Part shown: piece by piece, positions 1 through 7,091 of the stretch
Position numbering within the stretch: position 1 is the stretch's first letter
Layout: every line of letters begins with the position of its first letter
Assembly (NCBI GenBank): GCA_937894115.1
Contig: CALBFP010000179.1
Coordinates: 1-40,213 of the forward strand
Reading direction: 5' to 3'
DNA length: 40,213 bases
Source of the DNA: an uncultured euryarchaeote
Lineage (GTDB): Archaea; Thermoplasmatota; Poseidoniia; Poseidoniales; Poseidoniaceae
Notes under the pieces: model-generated
What the model saw: the letters and a program-made list of their open reading frames with translations, nothing else
The model's database searches: none
Told to the model about the DNA's origin: nothing
Translations under genes and position numbers: made by a program

Positions 1-1
1 T

Positions 2-637
2 AAAGGCATCGCTGAATTTGTAGGAACTTTCTTTTTGACACTCACTATCTTCTTAACAGCTGTAATAGGACTAGCTGGATCAAACGCCCCTTTCGCAATC
101 GGCCTAACGCTCATGGTTATGATTTATGCACTCGGTCATATTTCTGGTGCTCACTTCAATCCCGCAGTATCCATTGGACTTTTTGTTAAAGGAGACTGCA
201 GCAAAGATGAGTTACCCTACTACCTTGTTGCACAGCTCCTAGCGGGTGTTCTCGCCTTCTTTGTTGGCTCTGAACTCGTCCTTGACGGGGTAACAGTCCC
301 AGATATCATCGCTGCGGATTTCTCATCCGCCATAACTGTGGTTTCAGCCGAAGCGCTATGGACGTTCGCCCTCATGTTCGTGATCATCAATGTCGCAACC
401 GAACAATCGGGCAACCAGTTCTACGGAGCGGCCATCGGTTTGACGGTCATGGCCGGTGCGTTCACCGTCGGAGGTATCTCGCTCGGCTCGTTCAACCCTG
501 CTGTCACGACCATGCTAACGGTCAGCGGTAAAATGGCTGTAGCAGATGTTTGGATGCACATCGTGCCGCAATTGGCTGGTGCTGTTGGCGCTGTATTCGT
601 TCACAAATACATGATGATGAGTGAAACCACTGATTGA
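2..637 (+). CDS. MIP/aquaporin family channel, 5' end cut by the window
   Basis: Membrane channel of the major intrinsic protein family, expected to pass water or small neutral solutes. The reading frame is open from the first bases, and the signature AEFVGTFFLT at the window edge is the family's first-helix motif, so only a few N-terminal residues are missing. Two half-helix motifs are visible: HISGAHFNPAVS in the first half and SLGSFNPAVTT in the second. Hydrophobic segments around them fit the six-helix fold. The residue after the second NPA is Val, where classical aquaporins and GlpF carry the selectivity-filter Arg, so substrate preference cannot be assigned. The gene ends in a TGA followed by a T-rich run and is about 210 bp from the next gene. 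Family assignment is firm; substrate is unknown. Confidence 0.9.
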   Translation, partial: KGIAEFVGTFFLTLTIFLTAVIGLAGSNAPFAIGLTLMVMIYALGHISGAHFNPAVSIGLFVKGDCSKDELPYYLVAQLLAGVLAFFVGSELVLDGVTVPDIIAADFSSAITVVSAEALWTFALMFVIINVATEQSGNQFYGAAIGLTVMAGAFTVGGISLGSFNPAVTTMLTVSGKMAVADVWMHIVPQLAGAVGAVFVHKYMMMSETTD

Positions 638-650
638 AGCAAGCATTTCG

Positions 651-660
651 AGTATTTTTG
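651..660 (+). terminator. T-rich run after the aquaporin gene
   Basis: A short T-run (gtatttttgt) lies about 15 bp past the stop codon. Oligo-T tracts serve as intrinsic termination signals in archaea. There is no clear stem-loop. The remaining bases up to the next gene are AT-rich (about 700-725) and then mixed; I see no gene in them. Confidence 0.3.
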
Positions 661-845
661 TTGGCGAATTTCCTCGTCGCATTGCGTTGTTTTGATACAA
701 AATTATTCAATAAAATATTTTTCATTCTCGTGGCCTATTAGATACGTTCATTAAAGGGTTTAGGGAGCCCAAAAACAGGGGATGTTCGAGGTCATGTGCC
801 GCCTGATTGCACCAACTTTGATACCGCCCCAGTGGAGTGAACGCA

Positions 846-2603
846 ATGACAAATGAATACCGAACGAGAATCTGCAATGTCCTAATTATTGGTTCAGGTG
901 GAGCTGGACTCAGGGCAGCCATATCTGCACACGAAAGCGGCTGTGAAGTGTTGGTCATTGGGAAGCGAATCAGGAACGATGCGCACACAACGTTAGCCGC
1001 CGGAGGCATCAACGCTGCTCTCGGAACGGTCGATCCTGATGACGACTGGATTCAGCATTTTGTTGACACGTATCAAGAAGGATACAACATTGGCGATCCG
1101 AAAACGGTGGAAATTTTGGTCAAAGATGCTCCTGAGCGGGTTCACGAACTCGTGGACTGGGGCGCACCTTTTGCAAGGACTGCCGATGGCGAACTCGATC
1201 AGCGATATTTCGGTGCTCACACGCATCGAAGGACCTGTTACGCAGGTGACTACACCGGACGCGCAATTCTCAACACACTGGTCTCAAAAGTTGAAGAATT
1301 GAGAATACCTATCATCGATATGACCTACGTCTCAAAATTGTTGGTCAACACGCAAAACGGACAGAAACAGTGTTTCGGAGCGGTTGGCTTTGACATCAAC
1401 TCTGGGAACAGAACGGTGTTCCTTTCCGACTCGGTTGTCTTGGCCGCTGGAGGACATACTCGAATCTGGAGGAGAAGTTCATCCAGAAGGGACGAAAACA
1501 CTGGAGACGCCATGAGACTCGCCCTTCATGCTGGCTGCAAACTTGCAGATATGGAAATGGTACAATTCCACCCGACGGGAATGGTCCACCCCGAGTCGCT
1601 TGCAGGTACACTTGTGACCGAAGCTGTTCGTGGCGAAGGAGGGCACTTGGTGAATGCTGACGGTCGTCGATTCATGGAGGATTACGATTCAGTAAGAATG
1701 GAATTGTCGACACGCGACAGAGTTGCACTGGCGAACTACACAGAAATTCAAGAGGGTCGTGGAACGCCGAACAACGGCGTCTTCTTGAACATCAGCCATG
1801 TGGAAAAAGAAATCATCTTGGAGAAACTTCCACGTATGTATCGTCAATTTATGGAATCGCAAATGCTGGACATTTCCAGAGATCCAATGGAGGTTGCCCC
1901 CACAGCACATTACAGCATGGGTGGCGTCGTTGTCGATGCAGAAACCCACTCAACGGACGTTCGAGGACTCTATGCTGCAGGGGAATGCACCTCGGGAGTA
2001 CACGGTGCCAACCGTCTGGGGGGTAATTCTCTTGCAGAAATCTTGGTCTTCGGTAAAATTGCCGGCGAGTATGCGGCAGGATTCTCCAAAGACTTGGACC
2101 TCCAGATGCGAAACCGAAGCATCATCAATGACGCCCTCAAGGAATTGGATCAACTCACATCCAACGGTGAGCAATTGGCAAGACCTCTGCAAAGAGCGGT
2201 TCGCAACATTATGTGGAATTTCTGTGGAGTGATTCGCTCAGGTGAAGGCCTTGAAGAAGGATTAACCGAACTCATGAAGGTCAAAGAAGCTTCCAAAGAT
2301 GTTGACGTTCGACCGAGTGCTGAAGGCTTTTCCGACCTTGCCCTTGCCCTCGATCTCCTCGGTTCAATCGACAGTGCAGAAGCCACAATTCGATCTGCAA
2401 TCGCTCGGAAAGAAAGTCGCGGTGCACATCAACGAAGTGATTACGTGGAAATGGATAATTCAGAGAATGTCAACTACATTGTTGAGCTCGTTGATGGCAA
2501 CCAATCGATTTCCAAAACCGAGGTTGAGAAACTTCCTGAATTGCTGCAAGATGCAATGGATGCATACGAGGAACTGAGCGTCGAGGGACGTCTTCTCGAG
2601 TGA
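846..2603 (+). CDS. Succinate dehydrogenase / fumarate reductase flavoprotein family (SdhA/FrdA/NadB-like)
   Basis: FAD-dependent oxidoreductase of the SdhA/FrdA/L-aspartate oxidase family. The N-terminus has the dinucleotide-binding motif VLIIGSGGAGLRAA (residues about 12-25). AHTTLAAGGINAAL follows; its His47 occupies the position of the covalent flavin-linking His of SdhA/FrdA, which NadB lacks. Active-site motifs are present: QFHPTG, TEAVRGEGG, STRDRVA, AHYSMGGV, and the FAD motif HGANRLGGNSLAE. The C-terminal helical domain is complete, with ARKESRGAH. Length (585 aa) is normal. No iron-sulfur or membrane-anchor subunit lies beside it, so it may belong to a complex encoded elsewhere, or act as a soluble fumarate reductase or aspartate oxidase. 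The ATG at 846 is chosen; an in-frame GTG at 837 is possible. It is convergent with the Spt5 gene, 7 bp away. Confidence 0.85.
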   Translation: MTNEYRTRICNVLIIGSGGAGLRAAISAHESGCEVLVIGKRIRNDAHTTLAAGGINAALGTVDPDDDWIQHFVDTYQEGYNIGDPKTVEILVKDAPERVHELVDWGAPFARTADGELDQRYFGAHTHRRTCYAGDYTGRAILNTLVSKVEELRIPIIDMTYVSKLLVNTQNGQKQCFGAVGFDINSGNRTVFLSDSVVLAAGGHTRIWRRSSSRRDENTGDAMRLALHAGCKLADMEMVQFHPTGMVHPESLAGTLVTEAVRGEGGHLVNADGRRFMEDYDSVRMELSTRDRVALANYTEIQEGRGTPNNGVFLNISHVEKEIILEKLPRMYRQFMESQMLDISRDPMEVAPTAHYSMGGVVVDAETHSTDVRGLYAAGECTSGVHGANRLGGNSLAEILVFGKIAGEYAAGFSKDLDLQMRNRSIINDALKELDQLTSNGEQLARPLQRAVRNIMWNFCGVIRSGEGLEEGLTELMKVKEASKDVDVRPSAEGFSDLALALDLLGSIDSAEATIRSAIARKESRGAHQRSDYVEMDNSENVNYIVELVDGNQSISKTEVEKLPELLQDAMDAYEELSVEGRLLE

Positions 2604-2610
2604 AGTTGAT

Positions 2611-3525
2611 TCAACCGACTCGCTCGATAACACGGACGTGGTCACCGCGCATGTTGAGCGTCATAGGGATAGGCTGTTCGTACAACTCCATGCTGACCTC
2701 TTCTTTGGTTTCAGATACGCTGGTAACTCGGGCTTTTTCACCCTTGAATGCTCCTGATACGATTTCAACAATGCATCCCACTTCGATACCAGAAGTGACC
2801 GCTTTGGGTTCCAAATACGGCAAGATATCCATCAAGGGCGCCTCACCTGGAAGAACTTGTTTTGCGTTCTTTAACGGAGTCTGAGAGATTCCACGACGTG
2901 CTGTTGGATCACGTCCTCCAGAACGGCCGATGAGTTTCTCAACGTGATGAAGCGCACTGGATTCAACAAAAACGTAGCCTCGCATGTTGTTGGGATGGAG
3001 AACGGAGAAGATTTCACCCTGCAAAGCAGTGAGTGAACCGCTGCCGTGAAGGCGAGCATACATCTCATCAGCAACCCGGTGTTCGGAGCCGATGGCTGTT
3101 TTGACGATGTAAAGAAATGAACCAACCGAACCGTACATTTCGCGGAACAGGACATCCGCTCCGTCCATATCCATATTCGAAAACAGGCAATTCTTCTCTT
3201 GAAGCGTTCCTGGGTCGACCCATTCATGGGCAACATAGCGTCCTGTGGGCGTGACGTCCTCCGAACTGGTCGCCACAAGAATCGGCATTACATCGACGAG
3301 GTTTCGACCCATATCGATACCGCGTTCTGGCCCATTTCCGATGTATTCGAGCGTGTCAAGAGGAAGACCTGTTGCTTCAGAAACGCGATTGAGGACTTCT
3401 TCTGGAGTGTCCCCCACGCCCCAAACACCATCCCAGAGTCCTGGGAAATCGTTGTCGTCTTTGCTTCTGCTAAGGAGCAAAAGTTTCTCTTCAAATCGTA
3501 CAAATGCGATAAATGCTTCAGTCAT
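2611..3525 (-). CDS. spt5: Transcription elongation factor Spt5 with an N-terminal Nudix-like domain
   Basis: The C-terminal half is archaeal Spt5, which binds the RNA polymerase clamp with Spt4 and promotes processivity. The NGN domain spans about residues 134-200 (FLYIVKTAIGSEHRVADEM, then MRGYVFVES), and the KOW domain spans about 246-300 (VEIVSGAFKGEKARV, ending GDHVRVIERV). Archaeal Spt5 is usually about 150 residues; this one is 304. The extra residues 1-112 look like a Nudix fold: a first strand AFIAFVRFEEKLLLLSRS, then FPGLWDGVWGVG, PEE and EATGL, resembling MutT-type sequences. The Nudix box is shortened and lacks the canonical REUXEE glutamates, so hydrolase activity is doubtful. 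The gene lies 18 bp downstream of secE, the usual archaeal pairing, and both read from the secE promoter. Spt5 identity is firm; the Nudix-like call is from pattern only. Confidence 0.88.
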   Translation of the reverse strand: MTEAFIAFVRFEEKLLLLSRSKDDNDFPGLWDGVWGVGDTPEEVLNRVSEATGLPLDTLEYIGNGPERGIDMGRNLVDVMPILVATSSEDVTPTGRYVAHEWVDPGTLQEKNCLFSNMDMDGADVLFREMYGSVGSFLYIVKTAIGSEHRVADEMYARLHGSGSLTALQGEIFSVLHPNNMRGYVFVESSALHHVEKLIGRSGGRDPTARRGISQTPLKNAKQVLPGEAPLMDILPYLEPKAVTSGIEVGCIVEIVSGAFKGEKARVTSVSETKEEVSMELYEQPIPMTLNMRGDHVRVIERVG

Positions 3526-3543
3526 GATACCACCACCTGATCC

Positions 3544-3810
3544 TCAAATGCCGAAAACGTCGTGAATCAGCCAAGGAATGAAGTTGTCCATAATGACAAG
3601 AAGAATGAATCCAATCGCACCAAGAACGAACAAACCAATACCGCAGACAATGCTGGTCTGCTTGAATTCTTGCGGGGTCGGCTTTCGAGCCATTCGGATG
3701 ATTCGTGCCCATGAGCCGCGAGAAATCTTGCGGAATTGGGCTTCAATCCAGTCTTGACGGTCCTGAACTGCATCCTCAAATGTGCGTGATTCGGTTTTTT
3801 CATCAGACAT
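3544..3810 (-). CDS. secE: Preprotein translocase subunit SecE (Sec61 gamma)
   Basis: Small essential subunit of the SecYEG/Sec61 protein-conducting channel in the cytoplasmic membrane. The product is 88 aa: an amphipathic cytoplasmic part including RIIRMARKPTPQEFKQTS, the family hallmark of an Arg-rich helix then KPT..EF, followed by a single transmembrane helix (about residues 55-77: GIGLFVLGAIGFILLVIM). The ATG at 3810 is chosen because the 48 residues in frame upstream are uncharacteristic and because a TATA-like box lies about 37 bp upstream. It is followed at 18 bp by spt5, a gene pair conserved in archaea; the ribosomal protein genes (L11, L1) often found next are absent here. Confidence 0.92.
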   Translation of the reverse strand: MSDEKTESRTFEDAVQDRQDWIEAQFRKISRGSWARIIRMARKPTPQEFKQTSIVCGIGLFVLGAIGFILLVIMDNFIPWLIHDVFGI

Positions 3811-3846
3811 GGTACAACCTCGTGCTTTCCTAGCGACCCAACCCCC

Positions 3847-3854
3847 TATTATAA
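3847..3854 (-). promoter_or_regulatory. TATA-like box for secE-spt5
   Basis: On the minus strand this reads ttataata, a good archaeal TATA element, preceded by a purine-containing stretch compatible with a BRE. It sits about 37 bp upstream of the secE ATG, which would place the start of transcription about 12-15 nt before the gene. It lies in the divergent region between secE and the DnaJ-like gene. Confidence 0.5.
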
Positions 3855-3929
3855 CCGCTTCCATCGACAATCGAGTTGATTTCCATTCAAAATCTCGGCA
3901 AGAGTTGATGAGGGGTGGATGCATCCTAC

Positions 3930-4820
3930 ATGCATATGGCTTCACCGGACCCATACACGACTCTGGGTGTTTCTCGCGATGCTTCGGATGCCGAAATCAA
4001 GCGCGCATTTCGCAAATTGGCGCGGAAATATCATCCTGATCGGAATCCAGATGACAATGCTGCTGAAGCGAAATTCAAGGAAGTCCAAGCAGCATATGAG
4101 ACCATTGGTGACGCTTCCAAGCGCCAGGAATACGACCAAAAGAAACGCATGGAAAACATGTTCGGAGGAGGAGGCCGTTCGCCGTTTGGAGGAGGGATGG
4201 GCGGAGGTTTTGACGACTTTATCGGACAGATGTTCGGTGGACAGCAACAAAACCCATTCCAGCAACGGCGCAGACCAAATCCCCCGCAAGCAAAAGGCAC
4301 TGACGTACATGTTTCTGTCGACATTGACCTCAACACTGCAGAGCGAGGGGGAGAACTGCAATTCCAAGCCCAACGCCTCAAGGTTGGAGCAAACAACGTA
4401 GCATCAAAAGTTCACCAGAATTTCAAAATTCGAATAAAATCCGGCGAGCCGCACGGTACGGTAAAACGGCTCAAACAGCAAGGGAACGAACATCCACAAG
4501 GAACACCGGGTGATCTTCACGTTACCATCCGTATCGATGCAGGTGAAGGCCGGCGATGGGAAAATGGAATTTTGATACAGGAAATTTCGATTCCGTTCTC
4601 GACCATGATGCTCGGTGGGAAAGTGAAAATCGAATTGCCAAACGGGAAATCTGGATTGCTCAAGGTTGCTGAGAACAGCCAACCTGGTGATCGACGGCGA
4701 ATGGCAGGCGCAGGTTACAACGGCGGCGACCTTGATCTCGAGTTTGTTCTCGAAGAACTGGAAGAATTGACACCCGAACAAAAGGCAGCAATCGAATCTT
4801 TACGGGACGTAGGACTGTGA
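3930..4820 (+). CDS. DnaJ-like co-chaperone without zinc finger (type II J protein)
   Basis: Hsp40 co-chaperone expected to stimulate a DnaK/Hsp70 ATPase and deliver substrates. The J domain is at the N-terminus ([20 protein letters not shown], then YHPDRNP with the essential HPD, then DASKRQEYD). A Gly/Phe-rich linker follows ([20 protein letters not shown]), then a Gln/Pro-rich stretch. Next come the two C-terminal beta domains ([49 protein letters not shown]). The CxxCxGxG zinc repeats of DnaJ are absent, so the architecture matches CbpA/DnaJB rather than DnaJ. Start ATG 3930 (or ATG 3936) lies behind a ggggtgg stretch; an in-frame GTG at 3915 is also possible. The stop is 4 bp before the RNase R-like gene, suggesting co-transcription. 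No dnaK or grpE is in the window. Confidence 0.88.
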   Translation: MHMASPDPYTTLGVSRDASDAEIKRAFRKLARKYHPDRNPDDNAAEAKFKEVQAAYETIGDASKRQEYDQKKRMENMFGGGGRSPFGGGMGGGFDDFIGQMFGGQQQNPFQQRRRPNPPQAKGTDVHVSVDIDLNTAERGGELQFQAQRLKVGANNVASKVHQNFKIRIKSGEPHGTVKRLKQQGNEHPQGTPGDLHVTIRIDAGEGRRWENGILIQEISIPFSTMMLGGKVKIELPNGKSGLLKVAENSQPGDRRRMAGAGYNGGDLDLEFVLEELEELTPEQKAAIESLRDVGL

Positions 4821-4824
4821 ACCT

Positions 4825-7047
4825 ATGCGTCGCAAAACTCGAGACAAATCCGCACGAGGTCCAGATTCGGAACGCATGTGGCGTCGTTTGACATCCTTGT
4901 TCAAGGCTGAATCCGATTGGGAGAGGTGTTGGACGTCGAACGATATTGTGGAATTTCTGCTCAAACATGAAGCCTTGCCCCCAAGTCGAGAGGATCCCAA
5001 AGCATATCGAAAACGACTCACTTCAGAACTTGATGAGATCGTTCGCAGTTCTCGCAAGCAGGCTGGTCATTTCAAGTGGGAAGGTAGCAACACAATCTCA
5101 GCTCGCCGGCGAGATGTCATCATCGAAATCGAACAATCCGTTGCTGATTGGTCCTCTCGGCTAACACGTCTTGAACAAACGCCCATTGAGGACAAAGACG
5201 CATGGAACGAAGTCCTCGATTCTTTGGAAGCCTTGCTTCTTAATCGACCGCTCACTGAGTCCATTCAGATTCACCCAGAGATTGGCCTCAACTGGAAAAA
5301 ATTTGACCTGAAATTGGAATTGAAACGTCTTGCAGCCAGAGTTTCGGGCCTTCGATTCCCAGAGTTTGAACCCGCCCTTGCAATGATGCTTGTTCAATCG
5401 GAACGGTGGTCTGTTCTCGATTTGCTTGTTCATCGACTTGACTGGCGCAGAAACCATCGAGACAATCCATTTCCATCAACGTACGATGCAAGTCTCGAAC
5501 AATGGGCCAAACGTCTCCCTGACGTTGATGGAGATGCAGCATTAGCAGAAGGAAGAAAGGATCTTCGGCATTTGCACTTCGTTACCATCGATCCTCCTGA
5601 TGCAAAGGATTTTGATGATGCAATATGCCTTGAAGAGCACGATAACGGAAAGACGCTTTGGGTTGCAATTGCCGATGTTGCTCATTACGTCGCAAAAGAT
5701 TCGTCCCTCGACGCAGCAGCCCAATCACGGGCAACATCGGTATACCTGCCTCATGCAGTACTCCCGATGCTGCCGTTTCGGCTTGCTGATGATTTATGCT
5801 CGTTGCGGGAAAATGTTCCACGTCTTGCCATGGTGATTGAAATGGTGCTGGACAGCAACAACAACGTCGTTTCATCCAAAGCCCACGAAGCGATTGTTTT
5901 GGTGAAGGAAAATTTGGCGTACGAAGAGACATTGGGCGATACGCGTTGGGACAGGTTGTTTGCATTGGCAGACGCATGGCAGCAAGATGAACTTCGTTTG
6001 AACGTACAGCAAGGTGAACAACGCCCAAGAATTCATGGTAAGAACGAAGTGTCCATCGATGTCAAATGGCCCAACAAAGCGACAAAAATGATTGAAACAT
6101 TCATGGTGAAAACCAACAACATTGTTGGCGAAATGCTTGGAGCTGCTGGCGCACCACTCCCGTGGCGTTGCCACCCCATGCCAGATTCAGCCGATGTTAA
6201 CAACCTCAACAAGCAACTCCAAGCCCTGGATATTTCAATCCAACTTCCTGAACCTCGCACCAAATCGAAAAGTCAGGACGAAACAGATGAGCTTGCTGGG
6301 TTGTTGGGTGCATGGGCCGGTCAAGATATCGATTTAAGCGGGCTTTCTACGGAGGAAACGAAGACTCAGGTTCCTGATTATGTTGCCAACGTTTCCGCTC
6401 AAGATGCGCGAGATGAAATGTTGGATGGACTGCGACAAGCACAAGAACAAGCCAGTTCACTTCGCTCATCCTTACGTCGTGTTGTTGACCAAGGTCTGTT
6501 TCAGTTGATGAATCGCGCACGATACGATGCGATCAACATTGGCCACTTTGGCTTGAATCTGGATGCTTATGCTCACTTTACAAGTCCAATTCGACGTTAC
6601 CCTGACCTCGTTGTTCACCGTCAACTCAAAGCGATGTTGCACAAGCAAAACTGGGACTACACCGAAGACGAAATGGTTGAATTAAGCGAACATTGTTCCC
6701 AACAGGGTCGAATGGCTCAAGTGCTTGAATGGGAGCTTGTCGCAATGACGCTCAATTACCATCTTTTGAATACGGAACAACAAACTTGGAACGCTCGAGT
6801 CGTTGGATTGAGAACACCTTGGATTTTCCTCGATCTCAACGACGATGGTTCGATGCATGGACGAATGCATCTTAAGCAACTCTCAAGCAAGAGAAATCTC
6901 TTCATTGATGAACATGGATTGTGTTTGATGGGAGAGGAGCGGAACGGCCAAACAGAAACGGTCGTTCTTGAATTGGGCCAAGTGTTTCCTTGCCGCATTC
7001 GTGGATTGGACCTCTGGTCGGGCCGTCTTGACCTCGCACCAGTCTGA
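4825..7047 (+). CDS. RNase II/RNase R family 3'-5' exoribonuclease
   Basis: Processive 3'-5' exoribonuclease of the RNB family. The RNB domain starts at about residue 253 with TIDPPDAKDFDDA, whose aspartates coordinate the catalytic Mg2+. It continues through LWVAIADVAHYV, SRATSVYLPHAVLPMLP and LCSLRENVPRLAM, and closes with YAHFTSPIRRYPDLVVHRQL at about residue 581. The final 85 residues (from TWNARVVGL) look like an S1-type OB fold. The first 250 residues are a charged, helical region (MWRRLTSLFKAE, YRKRLTSELDEIV); I cannot see the two cold-shock domains of bacterial RNase R there. Among archaea this family is patchy, and the gene is probably of bacterial origin. It sits 4 bp after the DnaJ-like gene. 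Family assignment is firm; naming it RNase R rather than RNase II is uncertain. Confidence 0.88.
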   Translation: MRRKTRDKSARGPDSERMWRRLTSLFKAESDWERCWTSNDIVEFLLKHEALPPSREDPKAYRKRLTSELDEIVRSSRKQAGHFKWEGSNTISARRRDVIIEIEQSVADWSSRLTRLEQTPIEDKDAWNEVLDSLEALLLNRPLTESIQIHPEIGLNWKKFDLKLELKRLAARVSGLRFPEFEPALAMMLVQSERWSVLDLLVHRLDWRRNHRDNPFPSTYDASLEQWAKRLPDVDGDAALAEGRKDLRHLHFVTIDPPDAKDFDDAICLEEHDNGKTLWVAIADVAHYVAKDSSLDAAAQSRATSVYLPHAVLPMLPFRLADDLCSLRENVPRLAMVIEMVLDSNNNVVSSKAHEAIVLVKENLAYEETLGDTRWDRLFALADAWQQDELRLNVQQGEQRPRIHGKNEVSIDVKWPNKATKMIETFMVKTNNIVGEMLGAAGAPLPWRCHPMPDSADVNNLNKQLQALDISIQLPEPRTKSKSQDETDELAGLLGAWAGQDIDLSGLSTEETKTQVPDYVANVSAQDARDEMLDGLRQAQEQASSLRSSLRRVVDQGLFQLMNRARYDAINIGHFGLNLDAYAHFTSPIRRYPDLVVHRQLKAMLHKQNWDYTEDEMVELSEHCSQQGRMAQVLEWELVAMTLNYHLLNTEQQTWNARVVGLRTPWIFLDLNDDGSMHGRMHLKQLSSKRNLFIDEHGLCLMGEERNGQTETVVLELGQVFPCRIRGLDLWSGRLDLAPV

Positions 7048-7091
7048 CATCAAACCTTTTTACAACCGGCATTGAGCAGTGGACGAGACCT

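Noticed and set aside
637-845. The longest gene-free stretch (about 210 bp), examined for an RNA gene or riboswitch
   Set aside because: It holds an AT-rich promoter-like part and mixed sequence, but no stable stem set, tRNA fold or known riboswitch core could be seen.
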